Source: Nitrospirota bacterium
Lineage (GTDB): Bacteria > Nitrospirota > Thermodesulfovibrionia > Thermodesulfovibrionales > Magnetobacteriaceae
DNA: 64,000 nucleotides
Assembly: GCA_015233725.1 (NCBI GenBank)
Contig: JADFXD010000002.1
Span: 1 to 64,000 of the forward strand
Direction: 5' to 3'
Part shown: positions 43,675-51,124 of the stretch, one piece after another
Layout: each line of letters starts with the position of its first letter
Numbering within the stretch: position 1 is the first letter of the stretch
The notes under the pieces: model-generated
What the model saw: the letters and a program-made list of their open reading frames with translations, nothing else
Told to the model about the DNA's origin: nothing
Database searches by the model: none
Program-made: the position numbers and the translations under genes

Positions 43675-45264
43675 TCAAGTCGCCCACCCAATAGACACTA
43701 CGGTCACTTTAACCTGCTCTACTATATGCTCCTGAGACAATTGCGCGTGTATGTCTTCATCATGGGAGGGCACAAAGAGGGCGATAGTCACCGAGTCCTT
43801 ACCGAGGCTTCTTGCATACCTGGCAGCCTGCTCCTTATCACCCCTTAATTCAGAGAGGTTCGTAAGGCTCTTTACCTCAATGATTGCCTCGATATCACCA
43901 CACCTCAGATGCAGGTCAACCTTCCCATTGCCTGTGGGAAACTCCGGGCTTACAATACACCTGCGCCCAATGGCAGCCTGCAGCCAGGCATAGAGGTGAA
44001 AATGCCCAACTGCCTCTGTATAATTCAGATCAGCACGTCTTGGCTGACTCTGCCACGGATTAAACCCCTTTGCAGTTAAGCGCATCAGGTAATCCTTATA
44101 TCTCTGCAAGAGGGCCGGTAGGTTTAATCTCTCTGATTCAAAGACATCATCCAGGGTATCTAAAAGCTGTAATGCTGGAATTGGAAGGTTATCACCTACC
44201 AGTACATCTGTTAGGGCATTGTAAATACGTTCCTGTACAAAGGCAGATGAGAACCGGCAGGTATCAATCTTATCACCCATGTTGTCTGGTACAACTTCTA
44301 TATCTATGATCCCATTCATATACAGGTAGTTGCACCAATCCTTATCCATACTAAATGGTATATCCGATCTGGTAAACAGACTCACCACCTGCTCCTTATA
44401 CAAACCCTGCGCCTTCTTGACAAGATTCAATACCGTATTATTCCACTCTCTCCTGAGCGCCATATGGTAGACTCGTTCAAAGAGGGCAATATCTATTGTG
44501 GTTGCTATCCCTGGATTATACTTCTCTGTAAGGAGCTCGCCAAACCAGCACACAAGCCCTGGCTGACCTCTGGTCACTTGATAGAGCTTATCAACCACTG
44601 TAGGGCCAATGTTTTGTCCACTCTCAGCTATGTACTGTTGAAATAGCTCAGAGACCTCCTCCCTGGTGAAATTTGGTATATGCGTTGACCGCTGGATGTT
44701 AAATGGAGAGCCTCGTTCACTATCTACACCGAGCACCGCCCTTACACCAATGAGGGCAAGGCCGTGCAGCAGATACGAGTCTCGCTTAAGGTACATATCT
44801 CTAAACATGGTTACCAGTGTATCGATGACCTTGGGAGGTAAGCTGTCAAACTCATCGATGAACAGGATCACAGGATGGTCAAAGATGCCCCCAGCACGGT
44901 CAAAGAGTCCTTTGAAAGCCTGCCAATTCTTAGGGATATCTATCCTGCTCTTGAAGGTCTCCCAGATCAGCATAGGGACATTGGTAAGGAAGCTATCCTC
45001 GGTATCATCTTTTTTGAGGATCGTACCCTGAACAGACATGGTTCCAACAACAAAGCGGTCGTTATACCTGGCCTGGATATCATCCCTGACCTGTCTCATG
45101 ATCCAGGTCTTGCCGGTCTGTCTTGGCGCCCAGATAGTAAAATATCGGCCACCCTCATCTATGTCGCCTATTAACTGTCCTGCACACCTCTCTATTAACC
45201 CCCTGCGATGTACACAGAAATTCATCCGACAGTCAACCGGACCATATGAATCAAAACTCCTCAT
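43675..45264 (-). CDS. AAA-like ATPase with PD-(D/E)XK-type C-terminus
   Basis: A 529-residue protein. The N-terminal half is an AAA-like P-loop domain: Walker A in A-P-R-Q-T-G-K-T (near residue 48) and Walker B in I-L-F-I-D-E-F-D-S-L. The C-terminal approximately 120 residues contain G-K-V-D-L-H-L followed by I-E-A-I-I-E-V-K-S-L, the D...E-x-K pattern of PD-(D/E)XK nucleases. Such AAA/DUF1703-like proteins are abundant in some anaerobes and are often linked to mobile or defence functions, without proven activity. The start is set at the ATG at 45264 after a gggggtt tract; a TTG 63 bases upstream is less likely. Confidence 0.75.
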   Translation of the reverse strand: MRSFDSYGPVDCRMNFCVHRRGLIERCAGQLIGDIDEGGRYFTIWAPRQTGKTWIMRQVRDDIQARYNDRFVVGTMSVQGTILKKDDTEDSFLTNVPMLIWETFKSRIDIPKNWQAFKGLFDRAGGIFDHPVILFIDEFDSLPPKVIDTLVTMFRDMYLKRDSYLLHGLALIGVRAVLGVDSERGSPFNIQRSTHIPNFTREEVSELFQQYIAESGQNIGPTVVDKLYQVTRGQPGLVCWFGELLTEKYNPGIATTIDIALFERVYHMALRREWNNTVLNLVKKAQGLYKEQVVSLFTRSDIPFSMDKDWCNYLYMNGIIDIEVVPDNMGDKIDTCRFSSAFVQERIYNALTDVLVGDNLPIPALQLLDTLDDVFESERLNLPALLQRYKDYLMRLTAKGFNPWQSQPRRADLNYTEAVGHFHLYAWLQAAIGRRCIVSPEFPTGNGKVDLHLRCGDIEAIIEVKSLTNLSELRGDKEQAARYARSLGKDSVTIALFVPSHDEDIHAQLSQEHIVEQVKVTVVSIGWAT

Positions 45265-45368
45265 AATAGAACCCCCATCAACCCCTCTAATCTTTCTAAA
45301 GTAATCTGCATACTTTAATTGTACCAAAAGACCTGAAGACAGGGCAATTTACATTTGACTAAGGATAT

Positions 45369-45396
45369 AAAGAAAGGAAAGAAGGGGGGCGGCGCT
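45369..45396 (-). repeat. Partial module C with purine arm
   Basis: aaagaaaggaaagaaggggg followed by gcggcgctga matches the purine arm and left half of module C; the rest of the element is missing. It lies between two minus-strand genes. Confidence 0.5.
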
Positions 45397-45422
45397 GATC
45401 AATTATATCTTGTTCACAGTAA

Positions 45423-46358
45423 CTATCCTGTTATTAACGAGACAACAATCGGTAGCGTGATAAAGGAAATTGCCGTGGTAACGACTATTAACAACGCGCA
45501 CAGGGTGACATCAAGGTTGTACCTGGCTGCTATCAAGAGCGAAACAACCATTGTGGGCATGGCTGCCTCGACGATACACGAGTTCATGGCCACCCCCTTA
45601 AGACCAATGCCTCCAGCCACTTCAAAGGCAATCACAGGCCCTAAGGCCAGCTTTATAATCGCGGCAGGTACAACTGCCCATGCGTGTTTTATCTTTGGCA
45701 GTGTTATAGCCAACCCAATGCTAAAGATCATCAGCGGCACAACGAGGTTCCCTAGCATAGTCAGTGATTTTAAGACAAACGCCGGCAAGCTCACGTTTGC
45801 AGCCTTTAGGGCAACACCGCCGGCAATCCCCCATATGGGTGGCAATAACGCTATAGTCCTGATCGATTGTGTAAGCCTCACGCCCTTGCCCGTCCCATGT
45901 ACGGAGGCTATCTGTGCTGCCACAAGCCACAACAACGGTGTCGTGGAAAACAGGTCGTAGTACAACACATACCTTGCCGCCCCCTGACCAAAGACCTCTG
46001 AAATAACAGGTAAACCCAAAAACGTCGTATTGCCAAAGGCTGAACCTATTATCAGCACGGCCCTTTCAGCGGGGCTTATCTTAAACCACCGCTCCAACAA
46101 CCTGTAGAGCAAAAACGCCATAGCCAGAGTCAACAGGATCGTCACACTGCTAACAATTGGAACGAGCACGGCCTCAAAATCCAACATCGAGTCATAGAAA
46201 ATCCTCAGGCACAGGGCAGGCACAAACAGATTCAACACACACGCGTTGATGGCCTGACGGATGTCGTTGGCATCAAGCCCGCCAACCCTCAAACGCCTAA
46301 ATACTATCCCTGACAGTATGATCAGTCCAAACGATAAAAGCGTATCATGCACAGTCAA
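45423..46358 (-). CDS. AEC-family (auxin efflux carrier type) transporter
   Basis: A 311-residue membrane protein with about ten hydrophobic helices in two inverted halves, and Y-x-x-x-x-x-T-P-L-L and G-N-T-T-F-L-G-L-P-V segments typical of the AEC/MdcF permease family. Members move small organic anions; the substrate here cannot be deduced. Full length. No ribosome-binding site stands out; a short T/A-rich gap separates it from the repeat region upstream. Confidence 0.85.
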   Translation of the reverse strand: MTVHDTLLSFGLIILSGIVFRRLRVGGLDANDIRQAINACVLNLFVPALCLRIFYDSMLDFEAVLVPIVSSVTILLTLAMAFLLYRLLERWFKISPAERAVLIIGSAFGNTTFLGLPVISEVFGQGAARYVLYYDLFSTTPLLWLVAAQIASVHGTGKGVRLTQSIRTIALLPPIWGIAGGVALKAANVSLPAFVLKSLTMLGNLVVPLMIFSIGLAITLPKIKHAWAVVPAAIIKLALGPVIAFEVAGGIGLKGVAMNSCIVEAAMPTMVVSLLIAARYNLDVTLCALLIVVTTAISFITLPIVVSLITG

Positions 46359-46452
46359 TTATAGCAAAAGACCAGTTGCAAATATAGAGGCCATCAGCAA
46401 TTCAGGGTAAAAAAACATGTAACGCCCCAGCGACTGTAAGGAGCGATTTTGA

Positions 46453-48597
46453 TTATGGTGCGTCAAGGGGACTAGTCCCCTTGTGGGTGGGTCTGAGGGA
46501 GCCAGGGGCGTCCTGGATCGGTAAAGAAGCGGCTCCGCCCCCCTTCTTTTCTTTTTCTTTGTACCTGCCAACCCCGGTTTTCAGCTCTGCCAACACCTCC
46601 TCGTTGCCTGGACCGGGACAAAAACGCAGCCGGTAATGCAGCCTTATCAACCTTGCCAGCTCCTCCTCAGTGATGGCGCCGTGGGGGTGGGGCATCCCGG
46701 CCACAAAACCGCCTTGCCTTATACGCTCAAGCCACTCCAGGAGGCTCTCCCACGGATGACGCGGAAGTGTCCGCTGAACGAGTATGCCCTCAAGCTCCTT
46801 AAATGGCGACACCACCAAATCAACCCCCTGACGTTGAGAAGTGTCCTTGAGTGGCCTCTTAATCCGCATGGTCAGGGCAAACAACGACCGATTCCTGATC
46901 AGGATGTAAGCAAACACTACACCAAATAACCCATATAGAGCATACTGTGCCTGCCCTACCACACCTTCATCCAACCACTTGCGAAATCCAAAGAGAGTAT
47001 AGTCAAACACGTCCCTAACCGGTTGAAGAAGCGGTGAGTCCCTTTCCTCATCCTCCAGCCACGTAGACGGAGTTGAGTCGATAGCAACCCACCTGCCGTT
47101 GTGCCAGGCCACCGACCAGGCATGGGCATGACGCTGACGCACGATGAACTGCCCCCTGGCGCCGTACTCATTGACCAAATAACCGGTAACGTATCGGGCC
47201 GGGACATTCAACGCCCTGAGAATCAGCGTTGTGGCCGTTGCATAGTACTCGCAATGACCAGACTTCGTTGTCTCCAAAAAGTCCTCCAGGGGGGATACGC
47301 CTGCCGGTGCGGCGTCCTTGCTGCCAAGTGAGTACCTGTAGCCGTTCTGAAATATCAGGGGCAACCTGTAGAGTATCTCTCCCACGGTGAGTCCCCGTAA
47401 CTTATAATGTCCTATGAAGCTGTCTATAACGGTCTTTTCCTTATCCGTAACGACAACGTCTGCCTCACCAGGTGGAGATGAGACCTCATTACCGGCGTCG
47501 TACCTGACACTGTAGGCCAAATAACCAGCATCTCTCTCCACCTTTAGCGTACCGAGGCTGTTTACGTGTAACCGCTTGGCAACGAGGTCATCGATCCCTG
47601 TGCTGCCTGCGGGATGGGGAAGGGTCGTCTCGTCATCCGAGTGTGTTGTCTGGATGGTGAGCACGTGGGTGTTCGCTAATGCCTCTGAGCCTACAAACCT
47701 CCATGTCTGTTTTTCAGAATCGCGTTTTTTGGCCTCTGGCGTTACCAGTTTAAACCTCTTTTCGGAGACGTGCCAGTTGGCATTGTCGTAGACATCGTAC
47801 ACTGCATTGATTAGGAGCAAAGGGTTGTTGCTGGTGACCTTCATAATTATGCGGCTTGACTGCTTGAGCCTGCCCACGTATCCAATCTGTGTCCTGGTCA
47901 GGGTCGGGTCGGAGCGTTTAGTTGCGTTCATATAAAGGTTTGCCTCAATGTCCGCCAGGTAGTATTGCAGACGTGGCAGACTGCCTTGCCCCCAAAAGCC
48001 CAATAAACAGACGATCAACGACAGGCACAACCAGTGAACTACGCCAAATCGTCGGCTGCGCTCGGGATAGAGCGCCCAGAGAGACAGGATCGCTGCACCA
48101 GGGAAATACCACTCGGAATCGTAATCGGACACGCTCGCGGAGGCCACCAGGATGGGAAGTATGGCATAGCTGAAGTCGATACCTCGATCCTGGGATATGT
48201 CATGAATCCCCTTGAGCCTTCTCCCGATTAACATAAACAGCGACCGCACAGGGATCATCCCACGCTCACTGTAGTACTGCACCAGCAGGATTGGGCTCAT
48301 AAACACTGGCATCCACTTTATAAATGGCATGACCCAGACACGTTTGTTGGTCCCGGAAAAATACAGGTAGATCAGGAAGGCAAAGCACAGTATGGTCACA
48401 AGGTTGACAAGCGCCCTGAACCGCTCCTGGCCGATGTCAAGCCGCAGCGGTATGAACCGTGCCGACTCAAGCGCTACACCAAGGGCAATAGCCAGTGTCA
48501 AGGCCTGTTCGTGCCAGCCCCAGAAGACAAATGCCGACCCGATTAATAAAGGTGACACGCCGCCTCTATTGATCGGGAAAGGCAGTTCGCCTTTCAC
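46453..48597 (-). CDS. TgpA-like transglutaminase membrane protein
   Basis: A 714-residue protein: about six N-terminal membrane helices (DUF3488-like, residues 15-210), then an extracytoplasmic transglutaminase domain with catalytic Cys in S-G-H-C-E-Y-Y-A-T, His in H-A-H-A-W-S-V and Asp in A-I-D-S-T-P, then a helix near 540 and a cytosolic C-terminal domain. It ends a moxR-DUF58-tgpA operon and overlaps the DUF58 gene by ATGA. The last about 35 residues (from K-E-K-E-K-K-G-G-G) are encoded by repeat R10, so the native stop was probably lost. A second repeat-like patch encodes A-G-M-P-H-P-H-G near residue 635. Confidence 0.88.
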   Translation of the reverse strand: MKGELPFPINRGGVSPLLIGSAFVFWGWHEQALTLAIALGVALESARFIPLRLDIGQERFRALVNLVTILCFAFLIYLYFSGTNKRVWVMPFIKWMPVFMSPILLVQYYSERGMIPVRSLFMLIGRRLKGIHDISQDRGIDFSYAILPILVASASVSDYDSEWYFPGAAILSLWALYPERSRRFGVVHWLCLSLIVCLLGFWGQGSLPRLQYYLADIEANLYMNATKRSDPTLTRTQIGYVGRLKQSSRIIMKVTSNNPLLLINAVYDVYDNANWHVSEKRFKLVTPEAKKRDSEKQTWRFVGSEALANTHVLTIQTTHSDDETTLPHPAGSTGIDDLVAKRLHVNSLGTLKVERDAGYLAYSVRYDAGNEVSSPPGEADVVVTDKEKTVIDSFIGHYKLRGLTVGEILYRLPLIFQNGYRYSLGSKDAAPAGVSPLEDFLETTKSGHCEYYATATTLILRALNVPARYVTGYLVNEYGARGQFIVRQRHAHAWSVAWHNGRWVAIDSTPSTWLEDEERDSPLLQPVRDVFDYTLFGFRKWLDEGVVGQAQYALYGLFGVVFAYILIRNRSLFALTMRIKRPLKDTSQRQGVDLVVSPFKELEGILVQRTLPRHPWESLLEWLERIRQGGFVAGMPHPHGAITEEELARLIRLHYRLRFCPGPGNEEVLAELKTGVGRYKEKEKKGGGAASLPIQDAPGSLRPTHKGTSPLDAP
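46460..46561 (+). repeat. Modular palindromic repeat, copy R10, overlapping a CDS end
   Basis: Module A (hairpin aaggggactagtcccctt), one B unit (core ccaggggcgtcctgg) and module C with T-rich tail. Almost the whole element is translated as the C-terminus of the transglutaminase gene on the minus strand. Confidence 0.85.
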
Positions 48598-50081
48598 GAT
48601 CTCCCCCCTGTCAACTGCCTCAGCCCTTCCTGGATATTGGACGTCTCTATCATGGTTACAACGGAGCTGTAGGGTGGTCGCAGCAATTCCCCTAATGTGT
48701 CATCTACCGGCTTCTTTGACGCTACAGGTTGCACCTGCTCGTTGTGTAGCATGATGACCCTAAAGGGCAGACCGCTGGCCAGCAGGTAGTCCAGGAGCTC
48801 CTTTCTGGCACGGTCGTACTGGATAAAGACGCAGAGCAGGCTGCTCGTTATTGAGAGCCTCTTTTTGACGCTGTTGGCAAGCACGCTAAAGTCCTTGTCC
48901 TGACACAGACTCACACCGGCCAGTAGTTCCAGGGCGTCCACCCTGTGAGCCAGCCCCCTGCCTGTGGTAAAGCAGTAAACGTCGTTCTCTACAAAGATGA
49001 GGTCAAGCAGTGAGTCCTGATCATTGATAGAGACGATCAGCGAGGCCGCTATGCTGACGCAGACCTCAAAGACGCCCTCAAGTGATTGCCCCTGTAAGCC
49101 AGAGACATTAATTGAGCCAGAGGTATCCATTGAGCCAAAGGTGTCCATAACGAGGACATGTCTGCTGAAGAATTCCTCCTGATACTTTCTGACCACCGGC
49201 TTGTTGGTCTTTGCCCAGCTCTTCCAGTCTATGATGCGGATCGGGTCACCGGGGGCGTAATCGCGCAGGGCATAGAACTCCCCCGACTCCCCAACGGACA
49301 TGGCAAGGGCAACGCCCCCCTGGTTGTGCATCCGTCCACCGCTGAGGTAGATATCCGGCATCGCATAACGCTGCGGAAGCACCATAAGGGACTGCTCCAG
49401 GGGGACCTTGATTACCGCCCTGAACAACCCCAACGGGTCATTACGCGCTATTAGCACGGTCTTAAATATTATCTTTCCCCGTCGGTTTGGGGTCAGGTTC
49501 AACGTGACCTCGCAGCTTGACCCCGTATAGAGCTCCGGTATGGCAACGGCCCTTGTCACTGTAACCGCCGCTGCCCTGTCAACCAGGTAGCGCCACACGG
49601 ATCGGACAACGGCCTTGCAGTCCAGGAAATCCCGGAGTGTTGGTCGTGGGTCCTCGAGGAGGTCGATGACCTCAAGCCCCCTCTCCAAGGGGTGAGCCAC
49701 CCCTGGCATAAAAGCCACTGCAGGACGCTCCTGCTTTTGTTTCGTTGAGGGGGCCAACTCTATTTGCAGTTTGTAGGAAAACTCGGTCTGGGCGCTGACG
49801 TGAGGCGGCAGGATTCGGCTGACCCTGACCGTGAGGCTAAATCGCAGGGCATAGAGTATCGACGTCACAACCATCACAAACAGGAGTGTAAATATCTCAT
49901 ACGCCATTGTATGGCGCATGTCCATTCCCAGGATGCCTGCAAATATCATCGCAGCGAGCGTGAACTTCCCCGCCTTGGTAAAACGTGTATTTATCTTGAA
50001 AAACAGGCCTGATGTATACCAGTGTAAGTAATACGCAAGGCGATGGCGTCCCGGGGCGGATAAGAAACTGGGGCGACGCAT
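48594..50081 (-). CDS. DUF58 / von Willebrand-like protein
   Basis: A 495-residue membrane protein with two hydrophobic helices (about residues 38-80) and a DUF58 segment G-D-P-I-R-I-I-D-W-K-S-W-A-K-T (about residues 275-289), followed by a VWA-like region with V-M-D-T-F-G-S-M-D. In moxR-DUF58-transglutaminase operons it is thought to partner the MoxR ATPase in envelope-associated complex assembly. The stop of moxR overlaps its start (TAATG). Repeat-derived DNA encodes Q-K-Q-E-R-P-A-V-A-F-M-P-G-V-A-H-P-L-E (about residues 113-132), and the first 15 codons also look repeat-derived. Confidence 0.85.
   Translation of the reverse strand: MRRPSFLSAPGRHRLAYYLHWYTSGLFFKINTRFTKAGKFTLAAMIFAGILGMDMRHTMAYEIFTLLFVMVVTSILYALRFSLTVRVSRILPPHVSAQTEFSYKLQIELAPSTKQKQERPAVAFMPGVAHPLERGLEVIDLLEDPRPTLRDFLDCKAVVRSVWRYLVDRAAAVTVTRAVAIPELYTGSSCEVTLNLTPNRRGKIIFKTVLIARNDPLGLFRAVIKVPLEQSLMVLPQRYAMPDIYLSGGRMHNQGGVALAMSVGESGEFYALRDYAPGDPIRIIDWKSWAKTNKPVVRKYQEEFFSRHVLVMDTFGSMDTSGSINVSGLQGQSLEGVFEVCVSIAASLIVSINDQDSLLDLIFVENDVYCFTTGRGLAHRVDALELLAGVSLCQDKDFSVLANSVKKRLSITSSLLCVFIQYDRARKELLDYLLASGLPFRVIMLHNEQVQPVASKKPVDDTLGELLRPPYSSVVTMIETSNIQEGLRQLTGGRS
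49685..49744 (-). repeat. Composite repeat insertion inside the DUF58 CDS
   Basis: 49685-49713 differs at only three of 29 positions from 63541-63569 upstream of purE (ccaaggggtgag...cataaaa). Adjacent 49720-49734 is gcaggacgctcctgc, the palindromic core of module B. The whole stretch is translated without a frameshift. Confidence 0.8.
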
Positions 50082-51043
50082 TACGCCGGACAGGGTACTG
50101 TCCTGAGGATGTCGTTGACGATATCGTGAGCGCTTGCACCCTCAAATACAGCGTGAGGGTCCAGTGCGATACGATGAGCCACAACGGCTGCTGCCACCTC
50201 CCTGATGTGATCCGGTGTAACGAAATCGCTGCCATCACAGAGGGCAAGTGCGCGGCTGACGCTCATCAGGGCAATGGATGCCCTGGGGCCGGCTCCGAGC
50301 TTGACGTCCTTGACTATCCTGCTCTGGTGCGTTATATCAACGATGTACTTACACAGCTCGCGGCTGATATAGACATTTTTAGTGGCCTCCTGGACCGTCT
50401 TGATTTCGTTGACCGAGATGCAAGACTCTATGGCCGCCAAGGGGTGTGAGTGCAGTTGGGCAGTCAGGATGTCGGTCTCTCTTTCGGCGGAGACGTAGCC
50501 GAGGCTCAACTTCATGGTAAACCGGTCCAGCAGGGCCTCTGGCAGTGGGTAGGTGCCATGAAACTCAACAGGGTTCTGCGTGGCCAGTACGAAGAACGGA
50601 TCGGCCAGCGGATATGATGTGTCATCCACCGTGACCTGCTGCTCCCCCATGCACTCCAGCAGGGCTGATTGCGTGCGCGGTGAGGCGCGGTTGATCTCAT
50701 CGGCAAGCAGGATGTTTGTAAAGACCGGCCCCCTGCGAAAAGAGAACCTCTTGACCTCGGGGTCAAACATGGATATGCCAACGATGTCAGAGGGCAGGAG
50801 ATCGGGCGTGAACTGTATGCGCTTGAAATCGGCATGTATGGTCTTTGCAAATGCCTTGGCCAGCATGGTCTTGCCCGTGCCCGGAAAATCCTCAAGCAGG
50901 ACATGTCCACCGGCACAGAAGGCCGCTATCAGCTTTCTTATCGTTGTGGCCTGTTCCATGATAACGCCGTTGAGGTTGTTACGCAGGCGCGCGACGATGT
51001 CCGAGACCTCGATAAGGTTGTTTATTGTATGTTCAGCTTGCAT
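50081..51043 (-). CDS. moxR: MoxR-family AAA+ ATPase
   Basis: A 320-residue AAA+ ATPase. Walker A is F-P-G-T-G-K-T (near residue 57), Walker B is I-L-L-A-D-E-I-N-R-A-S, sensor 1 A-T-Q-N-P-V-E, and the E-A-L-L-D-R-F arginine-finger region is present. Length is normal. MoxR proteins act as chaperones for VWA/DUF58 partners; the two genes that follow in the same operon are a DUF58 protein and a transglutaminase. It is first in the operon; the 80-bp gap to the divergent secreted-protein gene holds their promoters. Confidence 0.94.
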   Translation of the reverse strand: MQAEHTINNLIEVSDIVARLRNNLNGVIMEQATTIRKLIAAFCAGGHVLLEDFPGTGKTMLAKAFAKTIHADFKRIQFTPDLLPSDIVGISMFDPEVKRFSFRRGPVFTNILLADEINRASPRTQSALLECMGEQQVTVDDTSYPLADPFFVLATQNPVEFHGTYPLPEALLDRFTMKLSLGYVSAERETDILTAQLHSHPLAAIESCISVNEIKTVQEATKNVYISRELCKYIVDITHQSRIVKDVKLGAGPRASIALMSVSRALALCDGSDFVTPDHIREVAAAVVAHRIALDPHAVFEGASAHDIVNDILRTVPCPA

Positions 51044-51124
51044 TTATCGTAAGCAATCGCATATAATCAATCTAAAGCTGGTATATATTACCATATGTAA
51101 AATTGCTTAAACAAGGAGTGTAAT

